From JBJXFK01 sp046155505 (lineage in GTDB: Bacteria; Planctomycetota; Phycisphaerae; UBA1845; Fen-1342): DNA of 5,327 nt. Both the position numbers and the translations under genes were made by a program. Below the pieces are notes generated by a model. It ran no database searches and had not been told where the DNA came from. It saw nothing but the letters and a program-made list of their open reading frames with translations. Shown one piece after another: positions 1-5,200 of this stretch. The stretch covers positions 1 through 5,327 of the forward strand of contig JBJXFK010000083.1 in the NCBI GenBank assembly GCA_046155505.1. Direction: 5' to 3'. Every line of letters begins with the position of its first letter. Position 1 is the first letter of the stretch.

Positions 1-2
1 AT

Positions 3-158
3 TGGGTGACGTCGCTGGAGTTTCTGCGCACGCGGCGGGATCGCTATCCGTTTCATGAGTTGATCACGCACCGATTCGCGATCGGTCAGGCGAACGAGGC
101 GTTGCAGGCGGTGGCGAATTGGCAGACGGGTAAGGCGGTGATCGTGCCGAACGGTTGA
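3..158 (+). CDS. Zinc-type (MDR) alcohol dehydrogenase-like protein, C-terminal fragment
   Basis: Only the last 51 codons are in the window; the reading frame is open from base 3 and ends at TGA 156-158. The visible peptide has the usual tail of medium-chain dehydrogenase/reductase proteins: a segment TRRDRYPFHELITHRF, then AIGQANEALQAVANWQTGK and a final AVIVPNG strand. In this family that corresponds to the last helix of the catalytic domain ('...A.eAl..v....gKavi.P') returning after the Rossmann NAD(P)-binding domain. Family members oxidise alcohols or reduce carbonyls with NAD(P)H, but the catalytic zinc ligands and cofactor-binding glycines lie upstream of the window, so substrate and zinc content cannot be judged. 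It is the last gene before a repeat-containing gap and is not obviously co-transcribed with the next gene, 120 bp away. The family call is fairly secure; any finer function is not. Confidence 0.72.
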   Translation, partial: WVTSLEFLRTRRDRYPFHELITHRFAIGQANEALQAVANWQTGKAVIVPNG

Positions 159-181
159 GATCCACCGGCATGAAAAGAAAA

Positions 182-210
182 GCTCACGCAGAGGCGCGGA
201 GGCGCAGAGG
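182..210 (+). repeat. Purine-rich GAGGCGC-type dispersed repeat, left copy
   Basis: The segment 188-210 is an imperfect tandem of an 8-bp unit, GC(A/G)GAGGC, at 188-195, 196-203 and 204-210. Bases 182-205 are the exact reverse complement of 610-633, on the other side of the next gene. This GAGGCGC/CTCTGCG repeat type is, from memory, scattered between genes in planctomycete and some other environmental genomes. Its function is unknown. Confidence 0.8.
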
Positions 211-253
211 GAACGAAGATTTGGATTGAATCGCGTCACCGAGGGACAATTGC

Positions 254-259
254 TAGAAT
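254..259 (+). promoter_or_regulatory. Possible -10 box (TAGAAT) for the 100-residue protein gene
   Basis: TAGAAT differs from the TATAAT consensus at one position and lies 20 bases before the start codon, inside the gap and next to an AT-rich patch (AATAATG). No acceptable -35 hexamer sits 16-18 bases upstream; the nearest TTG-containing hexamer (226-231) is 22 bases away. The resulting leader would be very short. This is a weak prediction. Confidence 0.25.
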
Positions 260-267
260 AATGGTGT

Positions 268-275
268 GGAGGTGA
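268..275 (+). promoter_or_regulatory. Strong Shine-Dalgarno site GGAGGTGA
   Basis: GGAGGTGA is an almost full anti-16S match, ending 3 bases before the ATG at 279, so spacing from the GGAGG core is 6 bases. It decides the start of the small protein gene at 279 over the in-frame ATG at 324, which has no such site. Confidence 0.75.
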
Positions 276-278
276 GCG

Positions 279-581
279 ATGTCAGCGCACGACACTTCAA
301 ACGGCAATTCGTCCGGTGCTCCGATGTCGCGCGTCGAGCGAATTGTGCGCCGTGGCGAGGAAATCTATGAGGCGAAGCTGCGCGCGATTCTTGAGCCGGC
401 GCATGTCGGCGAATTCCTTGTGCTCGATATCGACACGGGTGAGTACGAAGTCGATGCGGATGAAGTCGCAGCGTTGCTTCGGGCCAAGTCAAAGCGCGAA
501 ACCGGAAATCGGTACCTCGGTCGGATCGGATTCCGAGCGGCGCATCGAATCGGTGGGCGTTCGTTCAAAATATTGAAATAG
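279..581 (+). CDS. Conserved hypothetical protein, 100 residues
   Basis: A small, charged, soluble protein of unknown function. Residues 1-17 are a low-complexity polar leader. Residues 18-38 form a likely amphipathic helix (RVERIVRRGEEIYEAKLRAI). Residues 38-53 give LEPAHVGEFLVLDIDTGEYE, a strand-turn-strand with a D-x-D-T-G turn. Residues 58-70 are helical (DADEVAALLRAK), and the end carries GRIGFRAAHRIGG. I recall this pattern, 'IYE..LR..LEP.H.G.fvviDvdTG.YEvd' followed by 'RIG..AA.R.GG', in a widespread uncharacterised family in cyanobacteria and planctomycetes, sometimes placed next to a small aspartyl protease gene. No such partner is present: the next 138 bp are non-coding. The start at ATG 279 is supported by the GGAGGTGA site. 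The gene sits between two inverted 24-bp repeat arms (182-205, 610-633). It is very likely a real gene; its function is not known. Confidence 0.82.
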   Translation: MSAHDTSNGNSSGAPMSRVERIVRRGEEIYEAKLRAILEPAHVGEFLVLDIDTGEYEVDADEVAALLRAKSKRETGNRYLGRIGFRAAHRIGGRSFKILK

Positions 582-604
582 CGCGCCGTTTGCCGGCATT
601 TCTT

Positions 605-633
605 GCTCCGCGCCTCCGCGCCTCTGCGTGAGC
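605..633 (-). repeat. CTCTGCG/GAGGCGC-type dispersed repeat, right copy (inverted)
   Basis: Bases 610-633 are the perfect reverse complement (24/24) of 182-205. Beyond that, similarity continues for three of the next five bases. Together the two copies enclose 404 bp holding exactly one gene. The segment lies inside the open N-terminal extension of the next reading frame and is one reason to reject the start at 603. Confidence 0.8.
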
Positions 634-665
634 ATCGCATTCCCCCGCCACTCGCCGAATCTCGA

Positions 666-671
666 TACAAT
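666..671 (+). promoter_or_regulatory. Possible -10 box (TACAAT) for the DUF362 gene
   Basis: TACAAT matches five of six consensus bases and lies 48 bases before the chosen ATG at 720, in an otherwise GC-rich gap. The region where a -35 element would lie (643-648) is C-rich and has no resemblance to TTGACA. Support is weak. Confidence 0.25.
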
Positions 672-719
672 CCAGCAATTCTGAATCCGAATTTCCCCCG
701 CGAGAGGCACCGCCGCCGC

Positions 720-2000
720 ATGAAGTCGAAAGTCGCCATCCTGAAGACCACGCCGGCCAGCGTGCTGAGCGATTATCACGAATTGCTCAACCTCGCCGAC
801 TATCAACAAACCGTCGCCAAGGACGCCGACACCGCCCTGAAGGTCAACATCAGTTGGCATTTCTTCTTCCCCGGCAGCAGCACGACGCCGTGGCAGCTTG
901 AGGGCGTCATTCGCGCCATGAAGGCCGACGGCTATGACCCAAATCTCATCCACGCCTGCCACAATCGCACGGTGGTGATCGACGCCCATCTCGGCGAGCG
1001 CGAGAACAAACAAGTCAACGTCGTCGAGGCGCACGGCCTGCGAAACATCCATCTGTACGAGGGCGAAGAGTGGATGCCGGTGCGCGAGGCCGTCGGCGAT
1101 CTCGCCAAGAAATTCACCTGCCTGAACGAGGTCTATCCCAAGGGCTTCATGATTCCGCGGCGCTTCATCGGCGAGAACATCATCCACTTGCCGACGGTGA
1201 AGACTCACATTTTCACGACGACTACGGGCGCGATGAAGAATGCGTTCGGCGGCCTGCTCAACGAGCATCGCCACTGGACGCATCCGGTGATTCACGAGAC
1301 GCTCGTCGATCTGTTGATGATCCAGAAAAAAATCCACCGCGGCGTCTTCGCGGTCATGGACGGCACCTTCGCCGGCGATGGGCCGGGGCCGCGGTGCATG
1401 ATTCCGCATACCAAGAATGTGCTGCTCGCCAGTAGTGATCAGGTGGCGATCGACGCCGTCGCGGCCAAACTGATGGGCCTCGACCCGATGAGCATCAAGT
1501 TCATCAAGATGGCGCACGACATGGGCCTCGGCTGCGGCGATCCGGCGCAGATCGAAATCGTCGGCGATCAGGAAGCCGCCCGCGAGAATTGGCACTTCCA
1601 GGGGCCATTCAAGAAGATGACATTCGCGAGCCGGATGCAGCACATGATTTATTGGGGCAAGCTGAAGGCTCCGATCGAGTGGTCGCTGAAAACATGGCTC
1701 GCGCCGTGGGCGTACATCGCAAGCGTGATTTACCACGATAGTTTTTGGTACCCGATGCGGGCGAAAAAGATGATGCATCCGGTGCTGCGCAGCGACTGGG
1801 GCCGGCTGTTCCGCAATTGGGAGACCGTGCAGCCCGACGCGCAGGGCCGCGGCTATCCAGATGTGGGCGGCGACATCGCCGAGATCAAACGCGTCGGCTT
1901 CGCGGCGTTTCGCGAATCGCTGGGCATTCTCAAGACGTGCGTGATTCAGAATCCGGATGTGGGAACGCACAAACGCAAGAAGGGCGTCGACCCGGCGTGA
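720..2000 (+). CDS. DUF362 domain-containing protein, 426 residues
   Basis: Product of unknown function in the DUF362 family (Pfam PF04015). The family core is clear: residues 155-163 (IHLPTVKTH), 166-179 (TTTTGAMKNAFGGL), 212-225 (VMDGTFAGDGPGPR) and 238-256 (SSDQVAIDAVAAKLMGLDP). These match the family pattern 'lPk.KtH..t..tga.KN.fG', 'vDG....GdGP' and 'aS.DpvAvDav.a.l.G'. Many DUF362 proteins also carry a 2x[4Fe-4S] ferredoxin segment. This one does not: its five cysteines (80, 134, 226, 272, 407) are scattered. After the core there is an aromatic-rich extension, residues about 295-426. No signal peptide is seen, so the protein is probably cytoplasmic. The frame is open from 603, but that upstream part crosses a dispersed repeat and is proline/arginine-rich. 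ATG 720 has GAGAGG 12 bases upstream and begins a plausible beta strand (MKSKVAILKT). It is transcribed alone, in the same direction as its left neighbour. Confidence 0.9.
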   Translation: MKSKVAILKTTPASVLSDYHELLNLADYQQTVAKDADTALKVNISWHFFFPGSSTTPWQLEGVIRAMKADGYDPNLIHACHNRTVVIDAHLGERENKQVNVVEAHGLRNIHLYEGEEWMPVREAVGDLAKKFTCLNEVYPKGFMIPRRFIGENIIHLPTVKTHIFTTTTGAMKNAFGGLLNEHRHWTHPVIHETLVDLLMIQKKIHRGVFAVMDGTFAGDGPGPRCMIPHTKNVLLASSDQVAIDAVAAKLMGLDPMSIKFIKMAHDMGLGCGDPAQIEIVGDQEAARENWHFQGPFKKMTFASRMQHMIYWGKLKAPIEWSLKTWLAPWAYIASVIYHDSFWYPMRAKKMMHPVLRSDWGRLFRNWETVQPDAQGRGYPDVGGDIAEIKRVGFAAFRESLGILKTCVIQNPDVGTHKRKKGVDPA

Positions 2001-2003
2001 CGC

Positions 2004-2037
2004 CGAAGTGCAAAGTGGCGAGCTCAAAGTTCAAAGT
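2004..2037 (+). repeat. Short CAAAGT-type repeat cluster
   Basis: CAAAGT occurs at 2011-2016, 2025-2030 and 2032-2037, the last two at a 7-bp period (TCAAAGT TCAAAGT), with a related GAAGTG at 2005-2010. It lies just after the DUF362 stop codon. I have seen similar AAAGTTC-type heptamer repeats between genes in planctomycete genomes. No coding role is apparent. Confidence 0.45.
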
Positions 2038-2045
2038 GAAGCGGC

Positions 2046-2097
2046 CATGTGGCACGGGTTTCCCAAGCCGTCATGTGGAACGGGTTTCCCAACCCGT
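2046..2097 (+). repeat. 26-bp tandem duplication, each unit a small palindrome
   Basis: Units 2046-2071 and 2072-2097 abut exactly and match at 24 of 26 positions, differing at unit positions 8 and 23. The second unit holds a perfect hairpin, ACGGGTT-TCCC-AACCCGT (2080-2097). In the first unit the same hairpin carries two mismatches. The C/A and G/C differences fall in the stems, and unit 2 is the better palindrome. There is no spacer between units, so this is a tandem repeat and not a CRISPR. Confidence 0.8.
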
Positions 2098-2126
2098 TCC
2101 GCGAGCGCAGCGAGCGATTGTGCTAT

Positions 2127-2139
2127 GGGCTTCCAGCCC
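2127..2139 (+). repeat. GGGCTTCCAGCCC palindromic repeat, copy 1
   Basis: A 5-bp stem (GGGCT/AGCCC) with a 3-base TCC loop. It shares its core with the longer hairpin at 2152-2170. No T-run follows, so a role as an intrinsic terminator is not supported. Confidence 0.6.
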
Positions 2140-2151
2140 GTTCTGATGTAC

Positions 2152-2170
2152 CTCGGGCTTCCAGCCCGAG
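2152..2170 (+). repeat. CTCGGGCT-TCC-AGCCCGAG palindromic repeat, copy 2
   Basis: A perfect 8-bp stem with the same TCC loop as copy 1. It lies about 50 bp before the next start codon. It could fold in the leader of the 2219 transcript or, as DNA, serve as a protein site. Neither is shown. Confidence 0.65.
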
Positions 2171-2218
2171 TCGAATCGCGCCAGCGATCCACGCCCGAAA
2201 CGCACGCGAGGTTCGAAT

Positions 2219-2893
2219 ATGCCGATGGTTTTCAGTCGCTGGGTGAACTACTGCTTCACTGCCGGCTACAAAGAGTTTCACGGCGAGTTTTCCGACGATC
2301 GCTACGAAGTGCAGGTTGAGTATCTCAACATCGATCCGGCTGAGCTTGCCGCGCTCATTTCACATTTGTTCGAGTCGCCAGCGTTGATTCAGGAACGATT
2401 TTCGCGCGATCAGATCGCAGACGGAATCTGGTTTCTGTTCGGCGTGGCTTCCGAGTACTTCTACAAGGTGCGAGAGAAATCCGTACCGGCTGCGCAACAA
2501 GTCTGTTGCTATCGCGCGCTTAAGATTCTGTATCGCGAGTTGTTCGACAAAATCTGTCGCGATGCAAACGAGCCTGGCTTGTCGATGCAGGCCATCAACG
2601 CCGACAAGCTCGAAAGCGCGATCTACATGATCTGGGACATGAACTATGTCGAGGGTGCCGCGATGTCGGACGGTTGGCCGCACCTGGTCGAGCCATGCTT
2701 TGAAGTCCTGCAAGCCGCGCTCGATTGCCGATCTGCCGCGTGCAAGATCAGCGCGCTTCACGGCCTTGGTCATCTGGCGAGGTATCACCCGGACCGCGTG
2801 AGGAAAATGGCGGGAAAGGCGGCGTCGAACAGCAACTTGCCCAAGTGGATTCGTGAGTACGCCGCCGCGGCGCGTGAGGGGTGTGTGCAGTGA
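2219..2893 (+). CDS. Hypothetical helical protein with HEAT-like C-terminus, 224 residues
   Basis: I do not recognise a named family. The sequence is compositionally protein-like and mostly helical. Residues 1-34 are aromatic-rich (FSRWVNYCFTAGYKEF, then RYEVQVEYL). Residues 40-85 and 95-118 read as helices (IADGIWFLFGVASEYFYKV; YRALKILYRELFDKICRD). Residues 130-145 contain IYMIWDMNYVEG. The segment 172-218, containing ACKISALHGLGHLARYHPD and then a helix ending REYAAAAREG, has the paired-helix spacing of a HEAT-like repeat. There is no signal peptide and no long membrane segment. The hydrophobic stretches are broken by charges, so a cytoplasmic protein-binding role is possible but is inference. 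ATG 2219 has a CGAGG site about 7 bases upstream; ATG 2225 is an alternative. It follows a repeat cluster and converges on the next gene. An immunity or scaffold protein cannot be excluded. Confidence 0.75.
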   Translation: MPMVFSRWVNYCFTAGYKEFHGEFSDDRYEVQVEYLNIDPAELAALISHLFESPALIQERFSRDQIADGIWFLFGVASEYFYKVREKSVPAAQQVCCYRALKILYRELFDKICRDANEPGLSMQAINADKLESAIYMIWDMNYVEGAAMSDGWPHLVEPCFEVLQAALDCRSAACKISALHGLGHLARYHPDRVRKMAGKAASNSNLPKWIREYAAAAREGCVQ

Positions 2894-2992
2894 ACTCGCC
2901 CGCCGATCGCAACGTTTCTGCGTGGACCCCCGACGCTTCACGTGGCGTGAGTAAGGGGGGGTGTCCTGCCGATTCGTCGCTGGGTACCGCGA
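2894..2992. other. Gap between convergent genes with weak hairpin and G-run
   Basis: The 99 bp between the two stop codons contain TCACG-TGG-CGTGA (2938-2950) and a seven-base G-run (2955-2961). An outer pairing of GGACCCCC with GGGGGTGTCC around the hairpin is possible with a two-base bulge. It might help end transcription from either side, but no T-run follows on either strand, so it is not called as an intrinsic terminator. Confidence 0.35.
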
Positions 2993-4153
2993 TCATGCAC
3001 TGAGGTGATCGTCGGGCGGCGCCCCTTGCAGGAGCGTGTGGCACTCGGCCAGCAGGTGCGTTTGCCGATGGCTGTTCAAGTATGGTTCGCAGCGCTGCTG
3101 GAATTGTCGCGCTCGCGGCCAGTCGCCGAGTCTTGCATAGATTTCCGCAAGAAGTGCTTCATACATTCGAATTACTCCGATCGCGACGGGGTTCGCACGG
3201 CTGATTTTCTCGATTTCCGGCAGCGCCCCTGCAATCTTGTTTTGTGCAGCGCGTGGATTGCCTTCGCAGAGTTTAACTGCGCCTTCCAGCAACTCCGTGC
3301 CAACGCGGTTCATGTGATTGAGCGGCAGCGATCGCGCCTGGATGAGCGCCGCGCGCGCCTCGATCGGCATGCGCTTGTGAAGTATGTATGTTTCGGCCAC
3401 CCCCATCCAGCCGTTTGGTAAGTCAGGGGCGATCGCGCACGCACCTTGAAAGCACCGAAGCGCGGCGTCATGGTCCGGTATGCTGCTATGAACACGGGCG
3501 AGGGCCACCAGCACGTCACGCTCTGGGATGCCTTCTCGATCTCTGAATTTCGCAACTTCACGCAACGCATCGGAAACGTTTTGCTGTTCGATCATCACCC
3601 GGGCGCGCCAAACGGCCATTTCAAGTTCGCCGCGTGCTCCAATTTTGCGAAGTGTCCGCTCGAGCTTAGGTAGGAGCGCTGCAACTTCGTCCCATTTGGC
3701 TTCAATCGCTAGCGACTGCACCTGACGATGCACATTGCTACCTCGTAACAGAAATGCGACCAAGAGCACCGGAAGCACCAAGAAAGTGATCGAAGTGATT
3801 TCGAGAAATCCCCAGGATGCACCGACCACACGTCGATAGATGAAGATGACTGCGAGTGCGCCAAGAATAAGCGCAGATTGACGATATTGATTGGCGACAA
3901 GTAGAAAAAACGTACTGTTCGCGTTCGCCGTCCGGAGACGTGCATCCATCGCCGGCGGAAAGTGCTTTTGCAAGTCACGTCCCGCATCGCTCACTTCGCG
4001 CGGATAGCTATCGTCGTCGAGCAAAGTCGGCTCGACGAAGCCGCGGGCCTCGATGAGTTTCAGTGCCATCGCAGCTGACGCAGCGACGACCCGGTCGGTA
4101 ACTTCGCGACCGTCGCGCGTGCGAGCCGTGAAAAGATAGACGCGTGTGGACAC
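2993..4153 (-). CDS. Membrane protein with T2SS-F-like N-terminus and TPR-like solenoid, 386 residues
   Basis: The start is GTG (4153-4151), with AAGGAGA 6 bases upstream. An ATG at 4306 in the same frame would add 51 basic residues with no family likeness. Residues 1-44 (VYLFTARTRDGREVTDRVV, then AMALKLIEARGF) resemble the small N-terminal region of GspF/PilC proteins ('Y.y.a.d..G....g.i.a.s..eA...L...G'). The F-type membrane domains are absent. Two hydrophobic segments follow, about 93-110 (SALILGALAVIFIYRRVV) and 116-137 (FLEITSITFLVLPVLLVAFL), with only a short turn between. Residues 148-380 are a helical array with TPR-like spacing (LALARVHSSIPDHDAALRCF; ACAIAPDLPNGWMGVAETY; YARLGDWPRARQFQQRCEPY). 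Both large parts should face the same, probably cytoplasmic, side. A scaffold or sensor role is inference. No secretion genes are nearby. Confidence 0.85.
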   Translation of the reverse strand: MSTRVYLFTARTRDGREVTDRVVAASAAMALKLIEARGFVEPTLLDDDSYPREVSDAGRDLQKHFPPAMDARLRTANANSTFFLLVANQYRQSALILGALAVIFIYRRVVGASWGFLEITSITFLVLPVLLVAFLLRGSNVHRQVQSLAIEAKWDEVAALLPKLERTLRKIGARGELEMAVWRARVMIEQQNVSDALREVAKFRDREGIPERDVLVALARVHSSIPDHDAALRCFQGACAIAPDLPNGWMGVAETYILHKRMPIEARAALIQARSLPLNHMNRVGTELLEGAVKLCEGNPRAAQNKIAGALPEIEKISRANPVAIGVIRMYEALLAEIYARLGDWPRARQFQQRCEPYLNSHRQTHLLAECHTLLQGAPPDDHLSA

Positions 4154-4375
4154 GAAACGTCTCCTTGCGAAGCCTTGATAGACTACGGGTTGGGTGTTTT
4201 CATGCAAGGGACCGCTCGGGCGTCGGAAATGCCGTTCGTTGGTTTCGCGAACTGCCCGGTTACGAAGGCTACGTTCAGCTCTGTCAGCAGTAGTACAGCG
4301 ACACATGCTGCTGAGTTTCGTCCGAAACGCGCGGCGTCGACCGGAATCGCGCGACGACCTCGATTCAACCGACGA
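4154..4375. other. 222-bp gap between two leftward genes, no gene supported
   Basis: The stretch holds the ribosome-binding site of the TPR gene near its left end. It also contains an interrupted inverted repeat, TCAGCAG (4284-4290) with CTGCTGA (4308-4314), around a 17-base loop. No T-run follows, no good promoter hexamers stand out, and reading frames here have no protein-like character. Confidence 0.4.
4160..4166 (-). promoter_or_regulatory. Shine-Dalgarno site AAGGAGA for the TPR membrane protein
   Basis: Read on the minus strand, AAGGAGA is followed by CGTTTC and then GTG. It is the best ribosome-binding match near any candidate start and coincides with the point where family-like sequence begins. 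It therefore fixes a GTG start in place of the distant upstream ATG. Confidence 0.75.
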
Positions 4376-5005
4376 TCACCCGCCGCCGACGCCGGGGATG
4401 TGCAACTCAAACGCGCGATCGACGGTCGTGTAGTACGCCTCGCCCAGTCGGCCGACCGTGCGGATTTTCAGTGGGTCGATTGCGTCGCCGGCGGGTTTGA
4501 GGATCGCGTCGTCGATGTGGGCGGCGATGATTTCGCCGAGAACCATTTGGCCGCTGCCGGGTGTGTCGCCGAGCGAGATGACCTGTCGCAGCTTGCACTC
4601 GATGTTGACCGCAGCTTCTTTTACCAGCGGGGCTTTGACGAAACGGGCGGCGGTTGGGGTCAGGCCGCTGAAGTCGAATTCGCTTTCGCCGTAAGGTAGA
4701 TCGGCACCGCACCTCACCATTTGCGGGGCGATCTTTTCGGTCACCGTGGCGATGACGAACTCGCCGGTGGCCTGGGCGTTGATCAGGCTGTGCTTTTGCT
4801 CGCGGCCGCGCGATAGGGCGGCGGAAAAGAACACGATCGGCGGATTGGCCGAGACCATGTTGAAGAAGCTGTATGGCGCGAGGTTGTGCCGACCGTCGGG
4901 CGAGATGGTCGAGACGAGCGCGATCGGGCGCGGGTTGACGAAGCCGAGGAAGAGTTTGTAGGCCTTGCGCCAGTCGAAGGTGGGCGAGGTAGTGTCGATC
5001 AGCAC
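4376..5005 (-). CDS. Flavin reductase-like FMN-binding split-barrel protein, 209 residues
   Basis: This belongs to the flavin reductase domain family (Pfam PF01613; split-barrel flavoproteins). These bind FMN, and several use NAD(P)H to supply reduced flavin to partner oxygenases; others have unknown substrates. Key family stretches are residues 24-42 (NPRPIALVSTISPDGRHNL, then APYSFFNMVSANPP), 71-85 (KHSLINAQATGEFVI), 109-139 (EFDFSGLTPT through EAAVNIECKL) and 185-194 (GRLGEAYYTT). The length of about 200 residues is typical. The frame is open up to 5239, but that part reads through palindromic repeats. GTG 5005 has GGAAAGGA 9 bases upstream and gives a family-like beginning, VLIDTTSPTFDWRKAYKL. 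The cytoplasmic enzyme has no partner oxygenase gene nearby, so its substrate cannot be inferred. It points the same way as the TPR gene, but the 222-bp gap argues against an operon. Confidence 0.88.
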   Translation of the reverse strand: MLIDTTSPTFDWRKAYKLFLGFVNPRPIALVSTISPDGRHNLAPYSFFNMVSANPPIVFFSAALSRGREQKHSLINAQATGEFVIATVTEKIAPQMVRCGADLPYGESEFDFSGLTPTAARFVKAPLVKEAAVNIECKLRQVISLGDTPGSGQMVLGEIIAAHIDDAILKPAGDAIDPLKIRTVGRLGEAYYTTVDRAFELHIPGVGGG

Positions 5006-5014
5006 GAGGCGATG

Positions 5015-5022
5015 TCCTTTCC
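5015..5022 (-). promoter_or_regulatory. Shine-Dalgarno site GGAAAGGA for the flavin reductase gene
   Basis: On the minus strand GGAAAGGA is followed by nine bases (CATCGCCTC) and then GTG 5005. It supports this GTG start over the upstream ATG at 5077, which lies inside a palindrome and would add residues unlike the family. Confidence 0.6.
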
Positions 5023-5074
5023 GAACGAAATTGTGGAGCACTGCGGCCAGACGCGGTTTTTCTTGCCCGCAATG

Positions 5075-5102
5075 CATGCCGACGCGAACGGCCGTCGGCA
5101 TG
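5075..5102. repeat. CATGCCGACG palindromic repeat
   Basis: Arms 5075-5084 (CATGCCGACG) and 5093-5102 (CGTCGGCATG) are perfect reverse complements around an 8-base loop, CGAACGGC. It is the closest of the palindromes to the flavin reductase start and would fold in its transcript. There is no following T-run. Confidence 0.7.
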
Positions 5103-5107
5103 GCACC

Positions 5108-5128
5108 CGCGTTTTCTTTCGTAACGCG
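5108..5128. repeat. Small CGCGTT/AACGCG hairpin
   Basis: A 6-bp stem, CGCGTT (5108-5113) with AACGCG (5123-5128), around nine pyrimidine-rich bases. It overlaps by two bases the left arm of the large palindrome next to it. It is short enough to arise by chance in GC-rich DNA. Confidence 0.4.
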
Positions 5129-5200
5129 TAGGGTGGGCACCGCCCACCATTTGTTGCGTTCGCGAATACCCGTCAAATGGTGGGCGATGCCCACCCTACG
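5127..5200. repeat. 74-bp imperfect palindrome of GGTGGGC-type repeat
   Basis: Left arm 5127-5153 and right arm 5174-5200 are 27 bp each and complementary at 26 of 27 positions, around a 20-base loop that itself contains the palindrome TTCGCGAA (5159-5166). Each arm holds a smaller inverted pair, GGTGGGC with GCCCACC. This two-level arrangement is what I recall for intergenic repeats of planctomycete genomes. Confidence 0.85.

Noticed and set aside
279..581. Toxin-antitoxin pair or protease partner for the small protein
   Set aside because: No second small gene overlaps or follows; the adjacent bases are non-coding repeat.
182..633. Insertion sequence or MITE with terminal inverted repeats
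   Set aside because: No transposase is encoded and no target-site duplication is visible outside the arms. The arms belong to a repeat type that also occurs alone elsewhere, so only the inverted pair is reported.
603..719. N-terminal extension of the DUF362 protein from ATG 603
   Set aside because: It crosses the dispersed repeat at 605-633, is rich in Arg and Pro, and precedes the natural first strand that begins at ATG 720.
489..2027. A 512-codon open frame on the minus strand opposite the DUF362 gene
   Set aside because: All DUF362 motifs are on the plus strand. The antisense frame is His/Arg/Ala-rich without domain character and is an expected by-product of GC-biased third codon positions.
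2046..2170. CRISPR array
   Set aside because: Only two abutting units without spacers, followed by unrelated hairpins. No cas gene is seen.
2938..2961. Bidirectional terminator between the convergent genes
   Set aside because: The stem is only 5 bp and is followed by G-rich, not T-rich, sequence. It is kept only as a weak gap note.
4154..4306. Upstream ATG start at 4306 for the TPR membrane protein
   Set aside because: The added 51 residues are basic and featureless, while GTG 4153 has AAGGAGA at ideal spacing and begins the recognisable domain.
4284..4314. Intrinsic terminator for the flavin reductase transcript
   Set aside because: The arms are 7 bp around a 17-base loop and no T-run follows on the minus strand.
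4407..5150. A 247-codon minus-strand frame overlapping the flavin reductase in another frame
   Set aside because: It is extremely Arg/Pro-rich and is a frame shadow; the family motifs are in the other frame.
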